DNA of 64,000 bases, from assembly GCA_964464755.1 (NCBI GenBank), contig CAYXGZ010000019.1:1-64000 (forward strand). Reading direction: 5' to 3'. This DNA is from CAYXGZ01 sp964464755. Lineage in GTDB: Bacteria; Planctomycetota; MHYJ01; JACPRB01. The position numbers were made by a program, and so were the translations under genes. Shown here piece after piece: positions 23,459 to 31,652 of the stretch; the stretch's first letter is position 1; every line of letters starts with the position of its first letter. Under the pieces are notes generated by a model, which worked only from the letters and a program-made list of their open reading frames with translations, had not been told where the DNA came from and did no database searches.

Positions 23459-23992
23459 CTACGGGTTCTGCAGGCCCTTCAGCGACTCCCGGAGCCGGCC
23501 GACCGCGCTGAACACGCGGCTCTTCACCGTGCCGACGGGGATGCCGAGCACCTCGCCGATCTCGGCGTACTTCAGGCCATTGTACTCGCTGAGGACGAGG
23601 CACATCCGCTCGCCCTCGGGGAGGGCGTCGATGGCGCGCCGGACGGCGGCCTGGACCTCGGACTGCACGAGGGGGGCCGAGGGATCCGTGCCGCCCGCCT
23701 GGTCGGCCCCGCCGAGGGCCTGCTCGCGCCGCTTGGCCGCCTCGTTGATCCAGTGGTTCGAGGCGATGCGGAAGACGTAGGTCGAGACCTTCGCCGTGGG
23801 CTCGTAGGAGCCCCGCGCGCGCCAGAGGCGGAGGAAGACCTCCTGCACGAGGTCGTCGACGCGCGAGCGGTTCCAGCAGAGGCGGTAGAGGAAATTCGCG
23901 AGCGGCTTCCGGTAGAGCTCGTAGAGCTCGCGGAAGGCCTCCTCGGAGCCCTCGCGGACCCTGAGCATGAGCCGAGTTTCGCGGTCGTTCAC
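23459..23992 (-). CDS. ECF RNA polymerase sigma factor (SigW/RpoE-like)
   Basis: A 177-residue group 4 sigma factor. Region 2: EAFRELYELYRKPLANFLYRL, VDDLVQEVFLRLWRARGSYEP and STYVFRIASNHWINEAAKR. Region 4: AIDALPEGERMCLVLSEYNGLKYAEIGEVLGIPVGTVKSRVFSAVGRLRESL. The start is GTG 23992; ATG 23968 is the alternative. A strong TTGACA-16-TAGGAT promoter ends only 9 nt before the GTG, so translation would be leaderless. No anti-sigma gene adjoins; two small envelope proteins follow in the operon. Confidence 0.88.
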   Translation of the reverse strand: MNDRETRLMLRVREGSEEAFRELYELYRKPLANFLYRLCWNRSRVDDLVQEVFLRLWRARGSYEPTAKVSTYVFRIASNHWINEAAKRREQALGGADQAGGTDPSAPLVQSEVQAAVRRAIDALPEGERMCLVLSEYNGLKYAEIGEVLGIPVGTVKSRVFSAVGRLRESLKGLQNP

Positions 23993-24001
23993 GGGTGCCC
24001 G

Positions 24002-24029
24002 ATCCTAGTTGTACGGGCGGGCTTGTCAA
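24002..24029 (-). promoter_or_regulatory. Promoter TTGACA-16-TAGGAT of the ECF operon
   Basis: On the minus strand TTGACA (24024-24029) and TAGGAT (24002-24007) are 16 nt apart. The -10 ends 9 nt before the GTG start, leaving room for only a 2-4 nt leader. The housekeeping-type hexamers suggest constitutive transcription rather than classical ECF autoregulation. Confidence 0.72.
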
Positions 24030-24087
24030 TTCGAAGGTTAGGATGGGCCCATCCCCGGGCCCCCCGGGGTCGTTCAAGGAGCACCCC

Positions 24088-24606
24088 ATGGGCGACCAGG
24101 ACCACAAGGACGCGGCCGAGCGGAATTCCGGGCCCGTCCGCGTCGCGCTGCTCGTCGTGAGCGACACGAAGACGGCGGACACCGACGTCTCGGGCAAGCT
24201 CGCGTTCGAGATCCTCGCGAAGTACGGCCACGAGGTCGTGCTCCACGAGATCCTGCGGAACGACCGCAAGGCGGTCACCGAGGGGATCGCCAAGGCGATC
24301 AAGGGCGGGGCGAACGTCGTGCTCACGATCGGCGGCACGGGGATTTCGAAGAAGGACCTCTCGGCCGACGCGGTGCTCGGGTACGCGGGGCGGGAGCTGC
24401 CCGGGTTCGGCGAGCTGTTCCGCCGGGCCAGCGAGAAGGAGATCGGGACCGCGGCGCTCATGTCGCGGGCCTGCCTCGTGGCCACCGACGACGGCTGCCT
24501 GGTCGCGGCCCTGCCGGGTTCGCCCGGGGGGGTGCGGCTGGCCGTCGAGGAGATCCTCCTGCCCGAGCTGAGGCACCTGCTCTGGGAACTGCGGCGGTAC
24601 GGATGA
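24088..24606 (+). CDS. moaB: Molybdenum cofactor biosynthesis protein MoaB (MogA-like)
   Basis: A 172-residue protein of the MogA/MoaB family, which adenylylates molybdopterin before metal insertion. Signatures: VALLVVSDTKTADTDVSG, NVVLTIGGTGISKKDLSADAV and AALPGSPGGVRLAVEEILLPELRHLLWEL. The GGTG loop binds the pterin phosphate. AAGGAG at 24076-24081 sets the ATG at 24088. The stop overlaps the next gene's ATG (ATGA). No other moa or moe gene is seen nearby. Confidence 0.9.
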   Translation: MGDQDHKDAAERNSGPVRVALLVVSDTKTADTDVSGKLAFEILAKYGHEVVLHEILRNDRKAVTEGIAKAIKGGANVVLTIGGTGISKKDLSADAVLGYAGRELPGFGELFRRASEKEIGTAALMSRACLVATDDGCLVAALPGSPGGVRLAVEEILLPELRHLLWELRRYG

Positions 24607-26414
24607 TCGCGGCCCTCCTCGAGCGTTTCCGCCGCCTCCGCTGGTGGTGGAAGGCCCCGATCTGGTCGTTCCTCGCCCTCGCCGCGCTCGCGGCGCTCTA
24701 CGTGGGCGGCCGATCGCTCCAGTACCTCGGTGCGTCGAGGGCCCCGGCGGGGATCTACGCGCCCGCGGAGGCGGACTGGGTGCTCCGCTGCGTGGACGGC
24801 GCGGGGACGTGGCGCCGCGTGCAGGACACGGCGGCCTGGAAGGTCTTCCGGCGCAAGCTCCAGCAGGACACCGCCGTCCGCGCGCAGATGAACTCGCTCC
24901 TCGGGGCGCTCGGCGTGCCGACGCTGGACCAGCTGGACGACGTGCGCTGGCTCGAGTCCCACCCGGCCTATCGCGAGGAGTCGCTGTTGCGCTACGCGGG
25001 GCGCGACGTGATGGTCGCTCTCAAGGACACGCCGTCGGGGCCGAGGATCTGCGCGGCGACCCGGCTGGGCTGGCGCGAGTTCCTCCTGCTCCCCGGCGCG
25101 TCGATCGCCCCGGGCCTCCTGGGCGCGCAGCGGGCGACGGTGGGGGGCTCGTCGGTGCTCAAGGTCGGGAGGACCTGGATCGCGATCCAGGGCGCGGTCG
25201 TGATCGTGTCCGACGACGAGTCGCTGCTGCGCTCGGCGCTGGAGCGGCGCGGGCCGGTGGCGCCCCCCAAGGCGGCCGTCGCGGCGACGGGCTCGGCCAA
25301 GAAGCTGAAGCCGCTCCTGCAGGGCTACCCGGCCGGGGGCTTCCTGCTCTTCGCGGACTGGGAGAAGCTGGACCGGGTGCGGGTGGAGCTCGACGTCGAC
25401 CAGGGCTCCGTCGTGCTGCGGGCCCGGGCCGAGGGCGTGCCGCCGCGGCGGTCCGATCCGGCGCCGACGGACGCGGTCCACATGGTGCCGCCGACGGGCG
25501 TGGGCACGGTGCTCTACAACGTCGACTCGCCCGCGTTCTGGGCGTGGCTGAAGCGGATCACGGACGCGACGAAGCCGTCCCCGGGCGAGCTCGACCGCTT
25601 CGCCCGCGAGATGTTCGGGCCGATGGTCTCCGTGCTCGACACGAACCGTTTCGAGGAGGAGGTCGTGTCTCGGCTGGACGGGCCCGTGTCCGTGATCTTC
25701 GGCGCGACGGAGGGGGAGAACGGCCGGACCTACGCCTCGACGGCGCTTTACCTCCGCTCGTCGGACCCGACGGGCGCGGCGACCGCGCTGCAGCGCATCA
25801 TCGACCGCGCCACGCAGGACCTGCGCGACAAGCTGCGGGCGGAGGACTTCGAGGTGGGCGGCTGCCCGGCCCGGGCCTACACGTACTCGCCGGACCTGCT
25901 CGGGTGGAACAACTACCTCGCCGCCTGCTACGCGGTGACGGGCGAGGCCCTGATCGTGGGCAACAACCCGCGCTTCCTCAAGGAGGCGATGGCCTGCCTG
26001 GCGAACCAGGCGCCGTCGATGAGCGCGCAGAAGTTCCACGAGGACGCGCGCCGCCGGTTGCAGGCCCTGGGGCTCAACCGCGTGCTCGTCGCGGGCGGGA
26101 CGGCGAGCGGCTTCCTCTGGGGGCCGTCGATCCGCGAGGGGCTGGAGGGCTTCTACCCGATCCTGGCGTCGCAGGCGGTGGACAACGACCGCTTCCGCCA
26201 GGCCCTGCGGCGGGAACTCCAGAACGACATGGTCCAGCCCGCCGACCTGGACGAGATGTTCCAGCGCGTGCTCAACGAGCGCATCGGCGACAAGGAGCGG
26301 GAGCTGCGGGCCGTGGCGAGGGCGCTCGACTACTTCAAGTGGGCGGCCTTCCAGGCGGAGCCGACTCCGGACGGGACGGGATTGGACCTCGCGTTCGTCC
26401 TGGAGGTCCGTTAG
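24603..26414 (+). CDS. Hypothetical single-pass membrane protein, 603 residues
   Basis: The family is not recognised. The N-terminus is cytoplasmic and Arg/Trp-rich (LERFRRLRWWWKAPIW), followed by one hydrophobic segment (about 20-40, SFLALAALAALYVGG). The long external part begins with APAGIYAPAEADWVLRCVDG and has mixed alpha/beta character, with a repeated theme of paired strands and helices (GASIAPGLLGAQRATVGGSSVLKVG; VDSPAFWAWLKRITDATKPSPGELDRFAREMFG). No catalytic motif is visible. It is coupled to moaB by ATGA and converges on ruvB with a shared TTAG (26411-26414). The overall style resembles DUF3352-type envelope proteins, but this is weak. Confidence 0.6.
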   Translation: MIAALLERFRRLRWWWKAPIWSFLALAALAALYVGGRSLQYLGASRAPAGIYAPAEADWVLRCVDGAGTWRRVQDTAAWKVFRRKLQQDTAVRAQMNSLLGALGVPTLDQLDDVRWLESHPAYREESLLRYAGRDVMVALKDTPSGPRICAATRLGWREFLLLPGASIAPGLLGAQRATVGGSSVLKVGRTWIAIQGAVVIVSDDESLLRSALERRGPVAPPKAAVAATGSAKKLKPLLQGYPAGGFLLFADWEKLDRVRVELDVDQGSVVLRARAEGVPPRRSDPAPTDAVHMVPPTGVGTVLYNVDSPAFWAWLKRITDATKPSPGELDRFAREMFGPMVSVLDTNRFEEEVVSRLDGPVSVIFGATEGENGRTYASTALYLRSSDPTGAATALQRIIDRATQDLRDKLRAEDFEVGGCPARAYTYSPDLLGWNNYLAACYAVTGEALIVGNNPRFLKEAMACLANQAPSMSAQKFHEDARRRLQALGLNRVLVAGGTASGFLWGPSIREGLEGFYPILASQAVDNDRFRQALRRELQNDMVQPADLDEMFQRVLNERIGDKERELRAVARALDYFKWAAFQAEPTPDGTGLDLAFVLEVR

Positions 26415-27406
26415 AAGAGCGAGCTCTCCGCCTTGGGGGCGGCGATCCCGAGGTGGGCGTAGGCGGCGGCGGAGGCGCGGCGGCCCCGCGACGTGCGCTG
26501 GAGCAGCCCCTGCTGGAGCAGGTAGGGCTCGTAGACCTCCTCGATCGTGTCCTCCTGCTCGCCCACGGCCGCGGCGACGGTCTTGAGGCCCACGGCCTCG
26601 GGCTGGCCGCAGAGGACGCGGAGGATGCGCCGGTCGAGCTCCTCGAGGCCGAGCGCGTCGACCCCCAGCATCGCGAGCCCCTCCTCGGCGAGCGCGACGG
26701 TGATCGACTTCGCCCCCTTCACCTGGGCGAGGTCGCGGATGCGGCGGAGGTGGTTGTTGGCGATGCGCGGCGTGCCGCGGCCGCGCCCCGCGATCATCGT
26801 CGCGGCGGCGGGGTCGAGGCCGATGCCGAGCAGCCGCGCGGAGCGGCCGAGGATCTTCACGAGGTCCGCGGCCGGGTAGTACTCGAGCTTCTCGCGGATC
26901 TTGAAGCGGTCGTGGAAGGGCTTGGAGAGCAGGCCCTCGCGGGTCGTGGCGCCGGCGAGCGTGAAGCGCTTGAGCGGCAGGTTCACGGTGCGCGCCGTCG
27001 GGCCGGAGTCCACGGGGATCGTGACGAAGAACTGCTCCATCGCGATGTAGAGGTACTCCTCGACCTTGGGCGGGATGCGGTGGATCTCGTCGATGAAGAG
27101 CACGTCGCCGGGCTCGAGCTTCGTGAGCAGGCCGACGAGCTCGCCGGGCTTGGTGATGGCGGGGCCGCTGGTCGTGACGAGGTTGCCGCGCATCTCGCGG
27201 GCGATGATGCGGGCGAGCGTGGTCTTGCCGAGGCCCGGCATGCCGGTGAAGAGGACGTGGTCGAGGGGCTCCTTGCGCTCCCGGGCGGCCGTGACGAAGA
27301 CGGTCAGGTTGCGGAGGACGGGCGCCTGGCCGGTGAAGTCGGCGAAGGTGGCGGGGCGGAGCGTGTCCTCGAAGGCCGGATCGGCCCCGCGGGGATCCCC
27401 TCTCAT
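26411..27406 (-). CDS. ruvB: Holliday junction branch-migration helicase RuvB
   Basis: A 331-residue hexameric AAA+ motor for Holliday junction migration. LRPATFADFTGQAPVLRNL opens the core; Walker A is GMPGLGKTTLA (Met replaces the usual Pro at position 2); Walker B is DVLFIDEIHRI; sensor 1 is LAGATTREGLLSKPFHDRF. The C-terminal winged helix has RRILRVLCGQPEAVGLKTVAAAVGE and EEVYEPYLLQQGLLQRTSRGR. ruvA and ruvC are not in this window. It is 35 nt after rplS on the same strand, probably in the trmD operon. Confidence 0.95.
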   Translation of the reverse strand: MRGDPRGADPAFEDTLRPATFADFTGQAPVLRNLTVFVTAARERKEPLDHVLFTGMPGLGKTTLARIIAREMRGNLVTTSGPAITKPGELVGLLTKLEPGDVLFIDEIHRIPPKVEEYLYIAMEQFFVTIPVDSGPTARTVNLPLKRFTLAGATTREGLLSKPFHDRFKIREKLEYYPAADLVKILGRSARLLGIGLDPAAATMIAGRGRGTPRIANNHLRRIRDLAQVKGAKSITVALAEEGLAMLGVDALGLEELDRRILRVLCGQPEAVGLKTVAAAVGEQEDTIEEVYEPYLLQQGLLQRTSRGRRASAAAYAHLGIAAPKAESSLF

Positions 27407-27441
27407 GACGCGATTCTAGGCGGCGCGGAGCGCCGCTTCAA

Positions 27442-27888
27442 TCACGACTTCGCGGGCGCCGCCGGGGCGGCGGGGGCCGGGGCGGGCGCGGCGGCGGCCT
27501 GGGCGGCGGCCTGCGCGGCGTCGGCCTGGGCGGCCTCGGCGGCCGAGCCGATCTTCTCCTCGACCTTCTGGCCGCGGCCGACGCGGTCGCGGAGGTAGTT
27601 CAGCTTGGCGCGGCGGACCTTGCCCTTCTTCTTGACCTCGATCGTGGCGACGCGCGGCGAGTGGACGGGGAAGATGCGCTCCACGCCCTCGCCCTGGACG
27701 ATGCGGCGGACCGTGAAGGTCTCGCCGAGGCCCTGGTGCTGGCGGCCGATGACGATGCCGCCGAAGATCTGGATGCGTTCCTTGTCGCCCTCGATGATCT
27801 TGACGTGGACGTCGACGGAGTCGCCGACGTCGAACTTCGTCACGCTGGCCTTGAGGAATTCCTTCTCGATCGGGTCGATGGTCCGCAT
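27442..27888 (-). CDS. rplS: 50S ribosomal protein L19 with Ala/Pro-rich C-terminal extension
   Basis: A 148-residue L19: KFDVGDSVDVHVKIIEGDKERIQIF, GGIVIGRQHQGLGETFTVRRI, GVERIFPVHSPRVATIEV and KLNYLRDRVGRG. The canonical protein ends near residue 110. About 35 extra residues follow, made of Ala, Pro, Gln and Lys (AAEAAQADAAQAAAQAAAAP and beyond). The extension is low complexity and likely disordered. It lies 4 nt after trmD, the usual trmD-rplS order. Confidence 0.95.
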   Translation of the reverse strand: MRTIDPIEKEFLKASVTKFDVGDSVDVHVKIIEGDKERIQIFGGIVIGRQHQGLGETFTVRRIVQGEGVERIFPVHSPRVATIEVKKKGKVRRAKLNYLRDRVGRGQKVEEKIGSAAEAAQADAAQAAAQAAAAPAPAPAAPAAPAKS

Positions 27889-27892
27889 GTCG

Positions 27893-28600
27893 TTACCGTT
27901 CCTTCCTGGTCGTCTTCCGTTTCTTCCTCGCCAGGTCCGGCCGGCGCGCCTCCGTGCGCTCCGCCCGCCGTTCCCGGCGCCATTTCTCGACGTTCCCGTG
28001 GTGCCCGCTGAGCAGCACGTCGGGCACCGCCATCCCCCGGTACTCCCTCGGCCGCGTGTAGTGCGGGTGCTCGAGGAGCCCCTCCGCGAAGGACTCGTCC
28101 TCGACCGACCCCGCGCAGCCCACGGCGCCCGGGAGCAGCCGCGTCACCGCGTCGATCAGCACCATCGCCGGCAGCTCGCCGCCGGTCAGCACGTAGTCCC
28201 CGATGGACAGCTCGAGGGGCTTCAGCCCCTCCACGACGCGCTCGTCGAATCCCTCGTAGTGGCCGCAGAGGAGGATCAGGCCCTCCTCGTTCGCCAGCTT
28301 CGCGACGAGCCGCTGGGTCAGCTTCTTCCCCGCGGGAGAGAGCAGCACGAGCGCGGACCGTTCCGCGCCGTTCCCGCGCAGGTGCTCCACCGCCCGGAAC
28401 ACCGGGTCCGCCTGGATCACCATGCCGGGGCCCCCCCCGTAGGGAGGCGCGTCGACCTTCCGGTGCTTGTCGAGCGTGAAGTCCCTCAGGTTGAGGAGGT
28501 TCACCTCGACGACGCCCTTGCCCCGGGCGATCTTCAGGATGCTCTCGCCGAGCACCCCGCCGAACATCCCCGGGAAGAGCGTCACCACGTCGATGCGCAT
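27893..28600 (-). CDS. trmD: tRNA (guanine-N1-)-methyltransferase TrmD
   Basis: A 235-residue SPOUT enzyme that methylates G37 of tRNAs with S-adenosylmethionine. Signatures: MRIDVVTLFPGMFGGVL, DAPPYGGGPGMVIQADP, the knot region LLCGHYEGFDERV, and SIGDYVLTGGELPAMVLIDAV. The last 25 residues are very basic (RRERRAERTEARR; ARKKRKTTRKER). It heads the trmD-rplS-ruvB set on the minus strand behind a strong promoter. rimM and rpsP, its usual upstream partners, are absent here. Confidence 0.96.
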   Translation of the reverse strand: MRIDVVTLFPGMFGGVLGESILKIARGKGVVEVNLLNLRDFTLDKHRKVDAPPYGGGPGMVIQADPVFRAVEHLRGNGAERSALVLLSPAGKKLTQRLVAKLANEEGLILLCGHYEGFDERVVEGLKPLELSIGDYVLTGGELPAMVLIDAVTRLLPGAVGCAGSVEDESFAEGLLEHPHYTRPREYRGMAVPDVLLSGHHGNVEKWRRERRAERTEARRPDLARKKRKTTRKER

Positions 28601-28633
28601 TAGGGAGCTTTTCCCCGGCCGCGGGAACCCAAG

Positions 28634-28661
28634 ATTCTAGGGAAGGGGGGCCGCAAGTCAA
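28634..28661 (-). promoter_or_regulatory. Promoter TTGACT-16-TAGAAT of trmD-rplS-ruvB
   Basis: On the minus strand TTGACT (28656-28661) and TAGAAT (28634-28639) are 16 nt apart, a near-consensus housekeeping promoter. The expected leader before trmD is about 27 nt. Confidence 0.75.
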
Positions 28662-28695
28662 TGGCTAAGACGGCCGGGCCCTCCGGCGAATTCCC

Positions 28696-28723
28696 TTGAC
28701 GCCCCGGCGCCCACGCCTATTAT
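28696..28723 (+). promoter_or_regulatory. Promoter TTGACG-16-TATTAT of the superoxide dismutase gene
   Basis: TTGACG (28696-28701) and TATTAT (28718-28723) are 16 nt apart. They are followed by AAGGAG (28752-28757) and the ATG at 28765. It is divergent from the trmD promoter, 35 nt away. Confidence 0.78.
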
Positions 28724-28764
28724 GGACAGCCCTGGCTGTACATATCTAGACAAGGAGACGCCAC

Positions 28765-29361
28765 ATGGCCGGATTCGCGGAGTACAAGGAGAAGGACTAC
28801 TCGAAGCTCCGGGGCCTCAACGGGATCCCCAACGATCAGGTCGAAGTCCACCTCGCGCTCTACGCGGGCTACGTCAAGAACAGCAACCTGCTCAACAAGA
28901 AGCTCTGGGACCTCTTCCAGGGCGGAAAGACGGGCGAGCCCGAGTACGCCGAGCTGAAGCGCCGGCTGGGCTTCGAGTACAACGGCATGCGCCTGCACGA
29001 GTACTACTTCGACAACCTGAAGGTCGGCGGCGGCGGCGCGGCGCCCGACTCGTTCGGCGCGGCCGTCTCCGGCACCTGGGGCTCCTTCGACAAGTGGAAG
29101 GAGGAGTTCGTGGCCGCCGGCAAGCTCCGCGGCGTGGGCTGGGTCATCACGTACCAGGACCCCGTCACCGGCGCCCTCTCGAACAACTGGATCACCCTCC
29201 ACGAGGAGGGCAACCTCGCGGGCTTCAAGCCCGTGCTCGTCATGGACGTCTGGGAGCACGCGTTCATGGTGTACCGGCGCCCCGCCGAGCGGGCCAAGTA
29301 CATCGAGGACTTCTTCTCGAACATCGACTGGGCGGCCGTCGCGGGCCGACTCGGCAAGTAG
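28765..29361 (+). CDS. sod: Superoxide dismutase, Fe/Mn family
   Basis: A 198-residue Fe/Mn superoxide dismutase. The four expected metal ligands are visible: His29 (VEVHLALYAGYV), His78 (MRLHEYYFDNL), Asp161 and His165 (VLVMDVWEHAF). The C-terminal core has GVGWVITYQDP and NNWITLHE. Metal preference cannot be decided. There is no signal peptide, so it is cytoplasmic. It is a single-gene unit with its own strong promoter and a terminator 19 nt after the stop. Confidence 0.92.
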   Translation: MAGFAEYKEKDYSKLRGLNGIPNDQVEVHLALYAGYVKNSNLLNKKLWDLFQGGKTGEPEYAELKRRLGFEYNGMRLHEYYFDNLKVGGGGAAPDSFGAAVSGTWGSFDKWKEEFVAAGKLRGVGWVITYQDPVTGALSNNWITLHEEGNLAGFKPVLVMDVWEHAFMVYRRPAERAKYIEDFFSNIDWAAVAGRLGK

Positions 29362-29379
29362 TCCCGGACCCGGCATTCC

Positions 29380-29413
29380 AAACGGGGGCCTTCACCGGCC
29401 CCCGTTTTTCTTT
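29380..29413 (+). terminator. Intrinsic terminator after the superoxide dismutase gene
   Basis: An 11-bp stem AAACGGGGGCC (29380-29390) with GGCCCCCGTTT (29397-29407), loop TTCACC, followed by a T-rich tract to 29413. Confidence 0.92.
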
Positions 29414-29425
29414 TACCCTGACCCC

Positions 29426-30031
29426 ATGTTCACCGGCATCGTCGAGGCCGTCGGGCGCGTGACGGCGGTCCGCCGCACCCGCCACGGGCGCCGCCTCGAG
29501 ATCTCCGGCCCCTTCGAGGTCCCCGACGGCGCCAGCGTCGCCGTCCAGGGCGTCTGCCTCACGGCCCTCGGCGGGCTCGCCTTCGACGCGATCCCCGAGA
29601 CGCTCTCGCGCAGCACGCTGGGCGGTCTGAAGAGGGGCGACCGGGTCAACCTCGAGCGCGCGCTGCCCGCGAGCGGGCGCCTCGACGGCCACGTCGTGCA
29701 GGGCCACGTCGACGGCACGGGCCGCATCCTGCGGATCAGCCGGAAGCGGGGCGGCGTGGAGATGGAGATCGGGGTGGACGGGCGGACGGCGCCCTACCTC
29801 GTGCCCAAGGGCTCGATCACCGTGGACGGCGTCAGCCTGACGATCGCGGACGCGGGGACGGATTCGTTCACCGTCGCCCTGATCCCGCACACGCTCGCCG
29901 TGACGACGCTCGGCCGCGCCCGCCGCGGCGACCTCGTCAACCTCGAGGCGGACGTCCTCGTGAAGCTCGCGCGCCGGCCGAAGCCGTCGCGGATCACGAG
30001 GGCCTTCCTCCGCCGGGCCGGATTCGCCTAG
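29426..30031 (+). CDS. ribE: Riboflavin synthase, alpha subunit
   Basis: A 201-residue enzyme that dismutates two 6,7-dimethyl-8-ribityllumazine molecules to riboflavin. It begins with the invariant MFTGIVEAVGRV. Two lumazine-binding repeats are visible: GASVAVQGVCLTAL with GHVVQGHVDGTGRI, and GSITVDGVSLTIADAG with VALIPHTLAVTTLG. No other rib gene is present. The gene starts 12 nt after the sod terminator. Its TAG stop shares CTAG (30028-30031) with the convergent mlaD stop. Confidence 0.95.
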   Translation: MFTGIVEAVGRVTAVRRTRHGRRLEISGPFEVPDGASVAVQGVCLTALGGLAFDAIPETLSRSTLGGLKRGDRVNLERALPASGRLDGHVVQGHVDGTGRILRISRKRGGVEMEIGVDGRTAPYLVPKGSITVDGVSLTIADAGTDSFTVALIPHTLAVTTLGRARRGDLVNLEADVLVKLARRPKPSRITRAFLRRAGFA

Positions 30032-31650
30032 CGCGCCAGGCCGACCAGCGAGACCAGCGTGCGGATGTCCTCGTCCTCCCACTCCGGCCCGAAGCCGATG
30101 AAGAACTCCGGGTCGTCCTGGAGCCGGCTCACCCCCGCGGTCAGCTTCACGGCGTAGAGCAGCTTCTGCCACCACTCGGTGCCCGACTGGCCCCAGAGCG
30201 GCAGGCGGACGAAGAGGCGCTGCATCGGCCCGCGGATCTCCTCGTCGAGGTCCTCGTCGTGCACGCTGCCGTAGGAGTCGCGGATCTCGTAGATGAGCTG
30301 GAAGGGGTAGTCGCCGAGCTGGTAGCTCCACTCGACGCCGCCGCCGACCTTGCCCTCGAGGAAGCCGAACTTCATCCCCACGGTCCGGTCGAAGAACCAG
30401 GGGATCTTGTACATGACCAGGAAGTCGGGCTTGAAGAACGTCTCGCCCTCCCCCTCCGCCTTCTCGGAGAAGTTGAGCTCGCTGTCCTCGTGGAGCGCGA
30501 GGAAGGAGGCGCCGGCGATGAAGTACTTGTCCTCGCTGGGCCAGATGCGCAGCCAGAACTTGTTGATGTCCATCCCGCTGTCGGGGTAGGGGCGGTACTC
30601 GCCGCCGACGAAGACCTTCGCGCGGGCCGCCCGGCCGAGGGTGCGGTCCACGTCCTCCAGGGTCTTCTTCGCGGACTTGTAGAGGTCCTCCTCCTGGAAG
30701 AGCTTGCCGATCGTGCCCTCGCCGCGGGCCGTCTTCTCCGTGATCGAGCGGATCGCGTCCGAGGCGGCGCGCACGTTCTCGACCGACTTCTGGAGGTCCT
30801 CGCCCAGCTTGGGGTCGTTGAGGAGCTTCGCCACGGCGCCCTGGCCGTTGTTGGCCTTGTCGGCGGCCTCGCGCACGGAGCGCACGGCCTCCTTCAGGTC
30901 GGCCGAGATCGCCTTGAAGTCGGTCCGCAGGTCCGTGACCAGGCCCTTGGTCTCGTCGAAGAGCGAGGGGTCGTTGAGCAGCTTGCCCGCGGTGCCCTGG
31001 CCGGAGTTCACCTTGTCCAGGGTGAGGGTCATCCGCTGGACCGCGTCCCGGACGTCCTTCATCATCAGGCGCGAGTCCGAAATGGCCGCGGCCGCGTCGT
31101 CGTAGAGCTGCGGGTCGCGGACCAGCTTCCCGATCGTGCCCTTTCCCTCGCGGAGGTCCGTCGCGAGCCCCTTGACCTCCTTCGAGGTCTCGGTGATCGC
31201 CGCGATGGCGTCCCGGATGGCGGACCGGTTCTCCATGAGTATGTTCCCCGCCTCCGCGATGGCGCTCGGTTTCGCCCGGCCCACCAGCTCCGTCCCCGCG
31301 GGGAGTAGCGGCGCGGAGAGGTCACCCCGGTTGAGCGAGACGTGGTTGCCGCCGAAGACGGAGAAGCTCTCGACCTGGACGAAGTACCCCTGGTGGAGCT
31401 CCAGCGCCTCGTACAGGTGGCCGTAGACCTTCACCCCGCCGCGCTTGTCCAGCTCCAGGCTCGAGATCTTTCCGACGACCAGGCCGTCGCAGCGGATGTC
31501 GTCGCCCTTGCGCAGGCCCTCCACCTTGTCGAAGAGGATCTTGATCCGCGTCGGCTTCGTGATCCGGATGTCGCTGACCTTCAGCGAGCCGAAGAGGAGC
31601 ACGACCAGCGCGACGAAGAAGAAGAACCCCACCCAGTAGGTCTTGGCCAT
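30028..31650 (-). CDS. mlaD: MlaD-like MCE-domain lipid-transfer protein with C-terminal barrel-like domain
   Basis: A 540-residue substrate-binding component of an Mla-type lipid transporter. An N-terminal helix (WVGFFFFVALVVLLFGSL) precedes the MCE domain (about 30-120: KPTRIKILFDKVEGLRKGDDI, VLLGK-type turn GLVVGKISSLEL). A long helical region (about 130-345) contains four units of the form GxGTxGKLxxDPxLY, at intervals of roughly 55 residues. The last 190 residues are rich in aromatic beta-strands (FVGGEYRPYPDSGMDINKFW; VGGGVEWSYQLGDYPFQLIY) and look like an outer-membrane barrel. It is coupled to mlaF (2-nt gap). Confidence 0.82.
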   Translation of the reverse strand: MAKTYWVGFFFFVALVVLLFGSLKVSDIRITKPTRIKILFDKVEGLRKGDDIRCDGLVVGKISSLELDKRGGVKVYGHLYEALELHQGYFVQVESFSVFGGNHVSLNRGDLSAPLLPAGTELVGRAKPSAIAEAGNILMENRSAIRDAIAAITETSKEVKGLATDLREGKGTIGKLVRDPQLYDDAAAAISDSRLMMKDVRDAVQRMTLTLDKVNSGQGTAGKLLNDPSLFDETKGLVTDLRTDFKAISADLKEAVRSVREAADKANNGQGAVAKLLNDPKLGEDLQKSVENVRAASDAIRSITEKTARGEGTIGKLFQEEDLYKSAKKTLEDVDRTLGRAARAKVFVGGEYRPYPDSGMDINKFWLRIWPSEDKYFIAGASFLALHEDSELNFSEKAEGEGETFFKPDFLVMYKIPWFFDRTVGMKFGFLEGKVGGGVEWSYQLGDYPFQLIYEIRDSYGSVHDEDLDEEIRGPMQRLFVRLPLWGQSGTEWWQKLLYAVKLTAGVSRLQDDPEFFIGFGPEWEDEDIRTLVSLVGLAR

Positions 31651-31652
31651 GG

